The translations under genes were made by a program, and so were the position numbers. 32,625 nucleotides of DNA from Eubacteriales Family XIII. Incertae Sedis bacterium (lineage in GTDB: Bacteria; Bacillota; Clostridia; Peptostreptococcales; Anaerovoracaceae), in the NCBI GenBank assembly GCA_031290135.1, contig JAITOE010000169.1, forward strand, positions 1 to 32,625, given 5' to 3'. The notes beneath the pieces are model-generated. The model was not told the DNA's origin and made no database searches. It worked only from the letters and a program-made list of their open reading frames with translations. This document shows, in pieces, positions 17,104 to 24,937 of this stretch. The first letter of the stretch is position 1, and each line of letters opens with the position of its first letter.

Positions 17104-17186
17104 GTTACTGTTATGAAACTTAGGTATATAGAACCGCCGCTGGGGGGCGGACATCTTGTCGTTGCGAGCGGAGCGAAGCAATCCAG
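17104..17186 (+). repeat. Dispersed repeat, copy B
   Basis: GTTACT (17104-17109), then 30 bases (17112-17141) matching 28 of 30 of copy A at 25788-25817. It ends in a TTGCGAGCGGAGCGAAGCAA-type palindrome (17162-17181), a sequence style seen as intergenic repeats in many bacterial genomes. It lies between the two sigma-54 promoters. Confidence 0.75.
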
Positions 17187-17229
17187 TTCCTGCCCTTGCG
17201 CCCGATTCATTTGCAGGACATGGATTTTC

Positions 17230-17245
17230 TGGCATATTCCTTGCG
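17230..17245 (+). promoter_or_regulatory. Sigma-54 promoter of the E2-E3-SDR operon
   Basis: TGGCATATTCCTTGCG: GG at 17231-17232 and GC at 17243-17244, spaced exactly 12 bases, with TGGCA and TTGC both intact. The last base (G) deviates from the usual A/T. Transcription would start near 17256, about 50 bases before the E2 start codon. Confidence 0.72.
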
Positions 17246-17308
17246 TAAAATATAAAAGGACAGTCTCTATAGGCGGAACGACAAGAACAAAAACAAAGGA
17301 GGCGGCGA

Positions 17309-18511
17309 ATGGCGGTTAAGCTTGTAATGCCCAAGCTCGGATTGACGATGAGCGAAGGCGAGGTGATGAACTGGCTGAAAAATGAAGGCGACGTGCTGAA
17401 AAAAGGCGATGAGATCGTGGAAATCCAGACCGAAAAGCTTACAAACGTCATTGCGTCCCCGGCAGACGGCATTCTGCTTCGGATTGTAGGCAGGGCAGGG
17501 GACTCGCTGCCGATTGCCGCCACGCTTGCCTATATCGGCGAGGCCGGAGAGATTTTACCGGACGGCGAAAGCGAAAATGCAAGCGAACATACAAGCGAAA
17601 ATGTAAGCGCAAATGTGAGCGAACGCGCCGGAAAAGAACGGATCAAGATCTCGCCCGCAGCCAGGGCGCTTGCGAAAAAGCTTCAGGTGGAATACGCCTC
17701 GATACAGGGGACGGGGCCGGGCGGGCGGATCGTCAAAGCGGACATAGAGGCGCGGGGAGAATCCGGCGGAAACGCGGCGGCATTTCAGGAAGCGGGGGCT
17801 GCCCCGTCCGAAAGGGCGTCCGGGACCATTCCCTACACCGGAATGCGGAAAGCCATCGGCGTCGGCATGCATGCGAGCTGGACGGATGCGCCGATGGTGA
17901 CGCACCACGTGTACGCCGATGTGACGGAGCTTCTGATTTTAAGGGAGCAATTGAATAAAGACAGGGAGGAAGAGGCGGTCAAGATATCCGTGCTGGACAT
18001 CTTCACGAAAATCATAGCGAAAACCCTCAAGGATTTTCCGATTGTCAACAGCAGGCTGACGGACAAGGAAATCCTCCTGCTTGGCGACGTCAATATCGGC
18101 ATCGCGGTCGCGCTTGACAAGGGACTGCTTGTCCCTGTCGTGAAAAACGCCGACCGGAAAAGCCTGTTTGAAGTCAGCCGGGAGATCAAGGAGCTGTCCG
18201 GCAGGGCAAGAAACGGCGCTTTGCGGAGCGATGAAATGCACGGCGGCACATTTACGATTTCAAGCATAGGGGGATATGGATCGGTTGATTTCTTCACGCC
18301 CATCATCAACCAGCCCGAGGCCGCCATACTGGGCATCTGCAGAACCCGGCAGATGCCTGCCGTGGTCGATGGGGAGATTGTCGTGCGCTCGCTCACGGGG
18401 CTGTCGTTCACTTTTGATCACAGGGTCATAGACGGCGCCCCGGCGGCGGAATTTTTGGCGCGCGTGCTGCACTATCTCAAGAATCCGGCAAGGGCTGTTT
18501 TCGAAGGCTGA
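17309..18511 (+). CDS. Dihydrolipoamide acyltransferase (E2) of the 2-oxoacid/acetoin dehydrogenase complex
   Basis: A 400-residue E2 core enzyme. An N-terminal lipoyl domain has the lipoylated Lys43 in EIQTEKLTNV. A flexible linker follows, then a peripheral-subunit-binding domain (RIKISPAARALAKKL to GRIVKADIEA, ~111-148), then the catalytic domain ending in DHRVIDGAPAAEF with His371 and Asp375. It accepts the acyl group from E1 and transfers it to CoA. The linker is partly encoded by a 12-bp tandem repeat (17570-17623). The start is ATG with GGAGG six bases upstream, downstream of the sigma-54 promoter. The stop lies 14 bp from E3. Only one lipoyl domain is present, as in acetoin-type and many Gram-positive E2s. 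Confidence 0.94.
   Translation: MAVKLVMPKLGLTMSEGEVMNWLKNEGDVLKKGDEIVEIQTEKLTNVIASPADGILLRIVGRAGDSLPIAATLAYIGEAGEILPDGESENASEHTSENVSANVSERAGKERIKISPAARALAKKLQVEYASIQGTGPGGRIVKADIEARGESGGNAAAFQEAGAAPSERASGTIPYTGMRKAIGVGMHASWTDAPMVTHHVYADVTELLILREQLNKDREEEAVKISVLDIFTKIIAKTLKDFPIVNSRLTDKEILLLGDVNIGIAVALDKGLLVPVVKNADRKSLFEVSREIKELSGRARNGALRSDEMHGGTFTISSIGGYGSVDFFTPIINQPEAAILGICRTRQMPAVVDGEIVVRSLTGLSFTFDHRVIDGAPAAEFLARVLHYLKNPARAVFEG
17570..17623 (+). repeat. 12-bp tandem repeat in the E2 linker
   Basis: Four degenerate 12-base units plus a partial fifth, each starting AGCG and reading SENA, SEHT, SENV, SANV, SE. It encodes the flexible linker between the lipoyl and binding domains, so copy number could vary without harming the fold. 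Confidence 0.85.
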
Positions 18512-18525
18512 AAAGGAGGCGAAAC

Positions 18526-19926
18526 ATGAAGCGGATTGTGGTCGTCGGCGGCGGGCCGGGGGGGTATGTGGCGGCAATCAGGGCGGCCCAGCTGGGCGCG
18601 GAGGTCCATCTGGCGGAAAACAGCCGTCTGGGCGGCACCTGCCTCAATGTCGGGTGCATCCCCGCGAAAGCGCTGCTGCATGCCGCATTTTTCTATAAAC
18701 ACGCAAGGGCGAACCGCGTCGCGGGCGTGAAAATAGACGGCGTCCGTCTGGACTGGCAGGCGCTGCAACAGGAAAAACAGAAGATCACAGACAGGCTGGC
18801 CGGCGGCGTAGGCGGCCTTCTGAAAGCCAACAAGGTGACGGTACACAATGGCACCGCAAGCTTGTCGGCGGGCGGGCAAAACGGCTTGCAATCCGTCTCG
18901 GTGAACGGCAAGGCGCTGCCCGCGGCGGACGCTGTCATACTTGCAACGGGTTCCGTTCCGGTAAAACTGAATTTCCCCGGCGCCGATCTGCCCGAGGTAA
19001 TAGACAGCACGCAGGCGCTGTCCCTCAAGCAAGCGCCGGCCTCCCTGCTCATCGTGGGCGGCGGCGTGATAGGCGTGGAATTTGCGTCCCTGTACGCCGC
19101 CTTGGGATCCAAGGTGACGATTGTTGAAATGGCGCCGGAGATACTGCCGTCCTTTGACAGACAGGCCGCAGTTTTACTGCGCGGCGCGCTGGCGAAGGCG
19201 TCCGTCGATGTTTTTACGGGCGCGGCATTCACGGCAGTCAAAAAAAGCAAAGGCGGCCATGTCGTTTCAGAGATAGAGGTTGCCGGGGAAAAAAGGACCG
19301 TTGAATCCGAATGGGTGCTTGTGGCCGTCGGGAGAAAACCCTGTACGGGCGGCATCGACCTGGAAGGCGCAGGCGTCAAAACGGACAGAGGCGCCGCGGT
19401 CGTGGACGGCAATTTTGAAACGAGCCGCAAGGGCGTGTTCGCCGTGGGGGACTGCAACGCGAAGATCATGCTGGCGCACGCGGCGTCCGCGCAGGGGGAA
19501 GCGGCGGCGGCGTATATATTGGAAGGCAGGCACCATTACAACGGGAACGTGATTCCTGGCTGCGTGTATACCGAGCCTGAGATTGCCGCCGTGGGTTTGA
19601 CCGAGGCGCAGGCAAAAGAAAGAGGCATTGACTGCGTCTGCGGCATATTCGACCTGAGCGGGAACGGCAAGTCCCTGATCAGCGGTGACAACACCGGCTT
19701 TGTCAAGATCGTAGCGGACAAGGAACTCGGTGAAATCATCGGCGTCCATATGATGGGACCGGGCGTGACCGACATGATCGGGGAAGCGGCGGCCGTGATG
19801 TCGATGGAAGGCGTCGTGGAAGATCTTGTCCGCACGATCCACGCGCACCCCACGGTCAACGAAGCCATTCACGAGGCGGCGCAGGCGGTGTTCGGAAACG
19901 CTGTCCACTGGCCGCCGCGGATGTAA
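18526..19926 (+). CDS. lpdA: Dihydrolipoyl dehydrogenase (E3)
   Basis: A 466-residue FAD/NAD disulfide oxidoreductase that reoxidises the dihydrolipoyl arm of E2 and makes NADH. FAD motif VVVGGGPGGYVAAIRAAQLG begins at residue 5; the redox pair is C39 and C44 in GGTCLNVGCIPAK; the NAD motif is IVGGGVIGVEFASLYAALG; the second FAD motif is GVFAVGDC; the catalytic dyad is H441 and E446 in HPTVNE. There is no N-terminal lipoyl domain. The start is ATG with AGGAGG nearby, 14 bp after E2. The stop lies 36 bp before the next SDR. Its place beside E2, with E1 divergently encoded, indicates a dedicated E3 for this complex. Confidence 0.95.
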   Translation: MKRIVVVGGGPGGYVAAIRAAQLGAEVHLAENSRLGGTCLNVGCIPAKALLHAAFFYKHARANRVAGVKIDGVRLDWQALQQEKQKITDRLAGGVGGLLKANKVTVHNGTASLSAGGQNGLQSVSVNGKALPAADAVILATGSVPVKLNFPGADLPEVIDSTQALSLKQAPASLLIVGGGVIGVEFASLYAALGSKVTIVEMAPEILPSFDRQAAVLLRGALAKASVDVFTGAAFTAVKKSKGGHVVSEIEVAGEKRTVESEWVLVAVGRKPCTGGIDLEGAGVKTDRGAAVVDGNFETSRKGVFAVGDCNAKIMLAHAASAQGEAAAAYILEGRHHYNGNVIPGCVYTEPEIAAVGLTEAQAKERGIDCVCGIFDLSGNGKSLISGDNTGFVKIVADKELGEIIGVHMMGPGVTDMIGEAAAVMSMEGVVEDLVRTIHAHPTVNEAIHEAAQAVFGNAVHWPPRM

Positions 19927-19962
19927 AAAACCCTTACGAAAGAAAAACGGAGATTACAGAAA

Positions 19963-20757
19963 ATGATGGTATTTGATTTTACGGGAAAAAAAGCGATTGT
20001 CGTCGGGGGCGGTTCCGGCATCGGAAAAGCAATCGCCCTGCAGCTCGCGGACAACGGGGCGGACGTATGGATTGGCGACCTGTCTGAAAACGGCGCCCAA
20101 ACGACCGTTTCGGAAATGCGGCGCTACAAGGGGGACTATGGGCATACCGTGACAGACGTGGCAAAAAAAACGGATGTGGCCGCACTGTTCGCGGACGCAA
20201 AAAAGCAGTTCGGGGAGATCAACATCGTTGTGAACAGCGCGGGCGTATTCATGCCCAAGGGTCTTTTGGAAGCCGCGCCGGAAGAGATAAAAGCGCATTT
20301 GGACATCAATTTAATGGGGATCATCTACGGCTGCCAGCTTGCGCTTGAAACCATGATCGCACAGGGGAAAGGCGGCAAGATTGTCAACATTTCTTCTGTG
20401 GGGGGACGCGGCGGCGAGTTAAAATCGCCTTATTACGCCCTAGGGAAAGGCGCTGTCCTCAACTGGACGCAGTCCGTGGCGTACAACGGGGCGCCGCACG
20501 GCATCAACTGCAACGCGATCTGTCCGGGAATCATCCGCACGCCGATGTGGGACGTCATACTGGAGGCCGACGGCGGCGGCGATCCGTCCGTGGACAAAGA
20601 GGCGCTCTTCCATCAGATTGTCAAGGGACGCGCGCCGCTCGGCAGGGCGCAGACAGCGGAAGAAATGGCGTATGCGGCCGCGTTTTTCTGTTCCGGTTAC
20701 GCCGACGCGATTCTTGGGCAGGCGCTTAATGTGGACGGCGGGGACAGAATGAATTAA
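19963..20757 (+). CDS. Short-chain dehydrogenase/reductase (third gene of the E2-E3 operon)
   Basis: A 264-residue classical SDR: GGGSGIG cofactor motif (15-21), an Asp after the second strand (IGDLSENG) suggesting NAD, VNSAG in place of NNAG, catalytic Ser in NISSVGG and Tyr/Lys in YYALGKGA, and the C-terminal LNVDGG. It would interconvert a hydroxyl and a ketone; an acetoin/diol or sugar-type substrate is plausible from context. The start is ATG at 19963 or, equally, the next codon; GGAG lies ten bases upstream. Its stop overlaps the stop of the convergent alcohol dehydrogenase by four bases, so no terminator fits between the two genes. Confidence 0.9.
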   Translation: MMVFDFTGKKAIVVGGGSGIGKAIALQLADNGADVWIGDLSENGAQTTVSEMRRYKGDYGHTVTDVAKKTDVAALFADAKKQFGEINIVVNSAGVFMPKGLLEAAPEEIKAHLDINLMGIIYGCQLALETMIAQGKGGKIVNISSVGGRGGELKSPYYALGKGAVLNWTQSVAYNGAPHGINCNAICPGIIRTPMWDVILEADGGGDPSVDKEALFHQIVKGRAPLGRAQTAEEMAYAAAFFCSGYADAILGQALNVDGGDRMN

Positions 20758-21770
20758 GGGCAGCCTTCCTTGCAGTCGAGCAATATTTTCGGGTAAATGG
20801 ACTTTACAAACAATTCAAATGCCGCGACGCCATCATGCAGCGGCAATACCGTGCCGATCACCCGGTCTAACTGGAGGCGCGGCAGGAGCCGGATGGTGCG
20901 CGGCATCAGATCCGGGGAAGTGAACACGGTCTGTATACGGCCCTCCTTCATATAGAGATCGTGCAGATTCAGGCTGAGTGAATAGGAAGGCGGAAACACC
21001 GCGAAACAAACCAGATTCCCGCATTTCGCCAAAATATCGAAAGCGGGGCCGATTGCGTTCGGCGAACCGGATACTTCAAAAACGTAGTCGAAACCCCGGC
21101 CTTCCGTAATTTCCATGGCCCGCGCCGCCACGTTCTCCGTGCGCGGGTTGATCGCGTACTGCGCGCCCATTCCCAAGGCGTTCTCCCGCTTGGCGTCCAC
21201 GGGTTCGATCACCGTTATTTGCGCGGCGCCGGAAAGCAGGATCATGTTCAGCATGATGGAGCCGATGCCGCCGACCCCGGAAACGGCCACGGTTTCCCCG
21301 TGCCGGATCTGCGCCAGATCCATGGCGCGCACCGTGCAGTTCGCGGGTTCTGTCAGCGCGTATTTCCGCAAATCCGCGTCCTCCGGGATTTTGAAAAGGG
21401 CGCTGGCGTCCGTCACCACATATTCGGCAAAGGCGCCCGTTCCCAAGGCGTTTTCGCAATATTGGTGTCGGCCCTCCTTGCAGGGCGGGCAGAGGCCGCA
21501 ATTCGTCTCCGGGAACAGGCATACCTTGTCGCCGGGTTTGAACCCCGATTTCTCGCTGCCCGCTCCCAGTTCCGTCACCACGCCGGAGGCTTCGTGGCCA
21601 AGCGGCCTGGGCGGTTTCGCGCCCATGACCCCCATCGAGACCATGTGCGCGTCCGTCGCGCAAAGGGCGGCATACGCGATCTTGACCTTGATCTGCCCCT
21701 GTCCTACGGGCGGGACGGGCACATCCCGCAATTCCACCTTGTCTTTTTCGGCGAACCACAGCTGTTTCAT
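20754..21770 (-). CDS. Zinc-dependent alcohol dehydrogenase (MDR family), copy 1
   Basis: A 338-residue medium-chain dehydrogenase. Catalytic zinc ligands are C37 and the H59-E60 pair (GHEASGVV); structural zinc ligands are C91, C94, C97 and C105. The Rossmann motif is SGVGGIGSIMLNM, and the Glu at the end of the second strand (VIEPVDAKREN) favours NAD. Relatives include sorbitol, threonine and butanediol dehydrogenases. The start is ATG at 21770. It follows the second alcohol dehydrogenase gene by 27 bp and is last in the minus-strand transketolase operon. It overlaps the convergent SDR gene by four bases at TTAA. Its exact alcohol is unknown. Confidence 0.9.
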   Translation of the reverse strand: MKQLWFAEKDKVELRDVPVPPVGQGQIKVKIAYAALCATDAHMVSMGVMGAKPPRPLGHEASGVVTELGAGSEKSGFKPGDKVCLFPETNCGLCPPCKEGRHQYCENALGTGAFAEYVVTDASALFKIPEDADLRKYALTEPANCTVRAMDLAQIRHGETVAVSGVGGIGSIMLNMILLSGAAQITVIEPVDAKRENALGMGAQYAINPRTENVAARAMEITEGRGFDYVFEVSGSPNAIGPAFDILAKCGNLVCFAVFPPSYSLSLNLHDLYMKEGRIQTVFTSPDLMPRTIRLLPRLQLDRVIGTVLPLHDGVAAFELFVKSIYPKILLDCKEGCP

Positions 21771-21797
21771 GTTCTTTCTCCCCAGCAGAGATTTCCG

Positions 21798-22853
21798 CTA
21801 CAGATCCGGGTTGCACCGGATCAGCACCTTGGGATATTCTCCGCTCAAATGCGCTTCAAACGCCTTTTCATAATCATCCAGACTGTATATCGTATTTGTA
21901 AAATCTTCAAGATTCAACCTGCTCAGGATCTGGGCGGTCCGCGGAAAGGCGTAGGGCGCCACGAAAGTGCCGGTAATCGTGATTTCCTTGCTGTAGCAGT
22001 ATTGGTACAGGTTCAGCGGCAGATCGTAGCTGCCGGGATACATCGCCATGTAGATCAGCGTCCCCGCGTTGGATACGAGACGCAGCGCCGCCTCCGCCGC
22101 CCCTGTGGCGCCAGACGCTTCGACCACGAGGTCGTATCCCAGGCCTCCGGTGATTTTCAGCCCTTCTTCCACAATGTTCTGGCGCGTGGGATCCAGAAGA
22201 TGATCCGCGCCGTATTTTTTTGCCAGTTCCCGCCGGCGCGGCGCAGGTTCAATCAGGGTCAGGCTCGTCGCGCCGTATATTTTAAGAAGCTGCAGCACGA
22301 GCAGGCCGATGGGTCCGCCGCCGGAGACCGCCACGCGCCGCCCGACGCGCATGTCCGTCTTATCCGTCACGCGCACGCCGATTGACACGGGTTCGAGCAG
22401 ACAGCCTTCTTGCAGCGACACCGCGTCCGGCAGCTTCACGGCCTGCGATTCGTGCCACAGCAAGTATTCGGCAAAGGCGGGCTGCTCCGTGGCGTTCTGG
22501 CAAAACTGCTCCTGTCCGTTTCTGCAGTAGTAGCAGGCTCCGCAATAAGTCCTGAAATTCCCGCCTACGCGGTCGCCGATTTTAAGACCGTTTTTGGTCG
22601 CGTTTTTGCCGACTTCGACCACGACGCCGGATGCTTCGTGTCCCAGGCCAAAAGGGGTGGGCCAGCCGAAGATGCCGCCGATCACATGCGGCTCGGATCC
22701 ACAAATCCCGCAGTACGCCACCTTGATCCGGATATCCTCGTCGCCCAGGGGGGGGATGGGCGTGTCGCGCAGTTCAAGCCTGCCGCGCCGGGCCGGGTCG
22801 GGGTCTTTCATGTCCCCCGTTTTCACACAATATAAAACCTTCATTTTTTCCAT
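21798..22853 (-). CDS. Zinc-dependent alcohol dehydrogenase (MDR family), copy 2
   Basis: A 351-residue medium-chain dehydrogenase, diverged from the neighbouring copy. Catalytic zinc: Cys in YCGICGSEPH and the His-Glu pair in GLGHEASGVV. Structural zinc: four Cys at ~104, 107, 110 and 118 (YCGACYYCRNG, FC). Cofactor motif: SGGGPIGLLVLQL, followed by LIEPAPRR (NAD-type Glu). I start at ATG 22853, with AGG five bases upstream; ATG 22844 is a second possibility, and the open frame upstream is not homologous. It lies between the transketolase C subunit gene, from which it is separated by a 162-bp palindrome, and the first alcohol dehydrogenase. A substrate such as a vicinal diol or polyol is likely but not shown. 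Confidence 0.9.
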   Translation of the reverse strand: MEKMKVLYCVKTGDMKDPDPARRGRLELRDTPIPPLGDEDIRIKVAYCGICGSEPHVIGGIFGWPTPFGLGHEASGVVVEVGKNATKNGLKIGDRVGGNFRTYCGACYYCRNGQEQFCQNATEQPAFAEYLLWHESQAVKLPDAVSLQEGCLLEPVSIGVRVTDKTDMRVGRRVAVSGGGPIGLLVLQLLKIYGATSLTLIEPAPRRRELAKKYGADHLLDPTRQNIVEEGLKITGGLGYDLVVEASGATGAAEAALRLVSNAGTLIYMAMYPGSYDLPLNLYQYCYSKEITITGTFVAPYAFPRTAQILSRLNLEDFTNTIYSLDDYEKAFEAHLSGEYPKVLIRCNPDL

Positions 22854-22911
22854 ACATACCTGCCGTTCCGCCGCGTTTCGCGGCAACCGTAAGGGAGAAA
22901 GCCGTTATTGG

Positions 22912-23073
22912 TTATTGCTCCGCCGATTAAATATTGAACAAAGCGGCGAGGATTTTTTCCGCCAGGCAAGGCGGCGGGTTCCGCTGATACTGGCGGTATC
23001 AACGGGTTCTGCCAACGAAGCCTGGCGGAAAAAAGACCGGCGCGACTTCAAAGTATAATCGGTGGAGCAATAA
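22912..23073. repeat. 162-bp imperfect palindrome between transketolase C subunit and alcohol dehydrogenase
   Basis: The outer 18 bases (22912-22929 and 23056-23073) are inverted copies with one mismatch, TTATTGCTCCRCCGATTA. Inside them TTTTTTCCGCCAGGC also recurs inverted (near 22953-22967 and 23020-23034). The centre is GATAC-TGGCG-GTATC (22986-23000). The arms align along most of their length. The right arm contains the last codons and stop of the transketolase C subunit gene; the left arm can encode a similar short tail (VIAPPIKY then stop) on the opposite strand. The T and A runs lie inside the stem, so it does not look like a simple terminator. Confidence 0.85.
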
Positions 23074-24034
23074 GAAGCTTGTCGATGCTTGCGGCGATGC
23101 CGTCGGGATCCATGCCGTAATATTTGTAGACCTCGTCGGGATCGCCGAGTACGGCGAACGTGTCCGGCAGGCCTATGCGTTTGAATTTGCCGGTGAAGCC
23201 CGATTCAAGCAAAAACTCCGCGATGCCGCCTCCGAGGCCGCCGTTTATGGAGTGTTCTTCCACCGTGACGATGTTTTTCGTTTCGGCGGCGCATTTCAGA
23301 AGCATGTCCGTGTCTAAGGGCTTAATGGTATGCATGTCTATGACGCGGGCGCTGATGCCGTATTTTTCTTTCAGTATCTTCGCGCCCCGCATGGACCAGT
23401 AGACGCTCGAACCTGCGGAAACAATGCTCAGGTCGCTGCCGGAAAGCGTTTCTATCGCCTTGCCGAACGTAAGTTCATAAGAATTGTCCGCATAGACGTC
23501 AGGGGAGCCGCCGCGGTCGATGCGGATCACCATGGGGCCTTCAAAATCCATGGACTGGCGAATCATTTTGACGCACTGCCCCGCGTCCGCGGGAACCACG
23601 ACGGTAAGGTTCGGGATGGCCCTGTACAGCGCCAGATCGGCGATGCAGTTATGGGTGGGGCCGCCCGCCGCCGTCACCCCGGCGTGGGTTCCGATAAGGC
23701 GGACGTTCACGTCGTTGTATGCGATGTCGGTGTGGATCTGATCCGCCGCGCGCAAGGAAAGGAAAGGGCCGAACACCTGCGCGAAAACCACCCTGCCGGA
23801 CAGGGCAAGACCTGCGGAAGCGCCTACCTGGTTGGGCTCCGCGATGCCGAAATTGAAGCAGCGGTCCGGATATTTCTGCACGAATTTGCCTGCGGAGGAA
23901 GAGGGGGCGACGTTATCGGAATAGGTGAAGAAGAATTCCAGGCCCGCGTCCGCCATGCGCATAAGCTCTTCGCCGTATGCCTCGCGCGCGTTTGAGAGCA
24001 TCTGGTCAAAATCATAGGTGGTCTGCGTAGCCAT
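23048..24034 (-). CDS. Transketolase C-terminal subunit
   Basis: A 328-residue protein covering the pyrimidine-binding and C-terminal domains of transketolase. Motifs: FNFGIAEPNQVGASAGLALSG with the conserved Glu that activates thiamine diphosphate, GTHAGVTAAGGPTHNCIADLA, and the C-terminal VIDMHTIKPLD and EEHSINGGLGG. With the N subunit it would form one active enzyme that moves two-carbon ketol units. The start is ATG 24034, with GGGGAG six bases upstream; its A is shared with the TAA of the N subunit (TAATG), so the two are translationally coupled. The stop lies inside the large palindrome. Split transketolases of this kind serve in pentose shunts but also in specialised pathways for unusual sugars; the dehydrogenase neighbours favour a specialised role. 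Confidence 0.93.
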   Translation of the reverse strand: MATQTTYDFDQMLSNAREAYGEELMRMADAGLEFFFTYSDNVAPSSSAGKFVQKYPDRCFNFGIAEPNQVGASAGLALSGRVVFAQVFGPFLSLRAADQIHTDIAYNDVNVRLIGTHAGVTAAGGPTHNCIADLALYRAIPNLTVVVPADAGQCVKMIRQSMDFEGPMVIRIDRGGSPDVYADNSYELTFGKAIETLSGSDLSIVSAGSSVYWSMRGAKILKEKYGISARVIDMHTIKPLDTDMLLKCAAETKNIVTVEEHSINGGLGGGIAEFLLESGFTGKFKRIGLPDTFAVLGDPDEVYKYYGMDPDGIAASIDKLLIAPPIIL

Positions 24035-24906
24035 TATATTCTCCCCTTTCTGCCATTTTCCACATCGGCGAGCGCTTGCTCCAATTGTTCCTTCGCGATG
24101 CCGCCGCCATGCCATTTCACGTTGCCTTCCATGAAAGAGACGCCTTTTCCTTTTGCCGTATTGGAAATGATTGCGACAGGCTTGCGCACCGCCCAGGGGT
24201 CCGCGGGCGGGAGCGATGCCAGCGCCTTGCACACGGAATACATGTCGTTGCCGTCAATCTGGAGGACGTCCCAGTTGAAAGCCTCCAGTTTCTTGTCCAA
24301 AGGATCGATGGACATGACGCGTTCCGTGGGGCCTGTCATCTGAAGCTGGTTCTTGTCCACGATGGCTACCAGGTTGCCCAATTTATAATGCCCCCCCGCC
24401 ATGAAAGCCTCCCAGTTGCTGCCTTCGTTGAGTTCGCCGTCCCCGACGATGACGAAAGTCCGCCAGAGTTTCTTCTGCGCCCGCGCCCCCAGCGCCAGGC
24501 CCACCGCGACGGGCAAGCCATGGCCGAGGGAACCTGCGGAAACCTCTATGGCAGGAACGTATTTACGGTTCGAATGCATGCCGAACAAGGCGGTGTCCAA
24601 GGTCTCAAAGTGTTCCACCATATAATCCATCGTATACATGCCCAGATCCGAAAAAATGGTGAAAAGCGTCTCGCTGCAATGCCCTTTGCTCAGGACGAGA
24701 CGGTCGCGGTCTTCCCATTTCGGGTTCTTCGGGTCGTATTTCATATATTCATAATAGAGGGCGACCGCCATCTCAACGATGGACAGCTCGCCGCCGAGAT
24801 GCCCCATGCCGATCCGGTAAATAAAATTCAGCAAACTTTTACGAATTTCGACACATTTCTCTTCTAACTGCCGTACTCTTTCTTCATTGACCTCGTTTTT
24901 GTACAT
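24034..24906 (-). CDS. Transketolase N-terminal subunit
   Basis: A 290-residue protein with the thiamine-diphosphate/metal-binding domain of transketolase. GMGHLGGELS lies near the N terminus, the His motifs LSKGHCSETL and SAGSLGHGLPVAVG follow, and the diphosphate motif GDGELNEGSNWEAFMAGG runs to VDKNQ. It pairs with the C subunit encoded immediately downstream, with a one-base overlap. It lies 31 bp after the SDR gene. Family members usually need both subunits for activity; both are intact here. Confidence 0.93.
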   Translation of the reverse strand: MYKNEVNEERVRQLEEKCVEIRKSLLNFIYRIGMGHLGGELSIVEMAVALYYEYMKYDPKNPKWEDRDRLVLSKGHCSETLFTIFSDLGMYTMDYMVEHFETLDTALFGMHSNRKYVPAIEVSAGSLGHGLPVAVGLALGARAQKKLWRTFVIVGDGELNEGSNWEAFMAGGHYKLGNLVAIVDKNQLQMTGPTERVMSIDPLDKKLEAFNWDVLQIDGNDMYSVCKALASLPPADPWAVRKPVAIISNTAKGKGVSFMEGNVKWHGGGIAKEQLEQALADVENGRKGRI

Positions 24907-24937
24907 TTTACATCTCCTCTGCCTGCCGAAGCAATTG

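Larger units (their letters stand above)
16714..17308. other. Divergent control region between the E1 and E2/E3 operons
   Basis: Nearly 600 bp with no convincing intact gene. From left to right it holds a ribosome binding site (16718-16724), a perfect hairpin (16728-16755), a possible mobile-element 3' end (about 16745-16900), a minus-strand sigma-54 promoter (16943-16958), a weaker plus-strand sigma-54-like sequence (16980-16995), enhancer-like repeats (17033-17083), dispersed repeat copy B (17104-17186), a plus-strand sigma-54 promoter (17230-17245), and the GGAGG of the E2 gene. Confidence 0.8.

Noticed and set aside
22912-23073. The long palindrome as a rho-independent terminator
   Set aside because: The T6 and A6 runs lie inside the stem and no T-run follows the hairpin on either strand.
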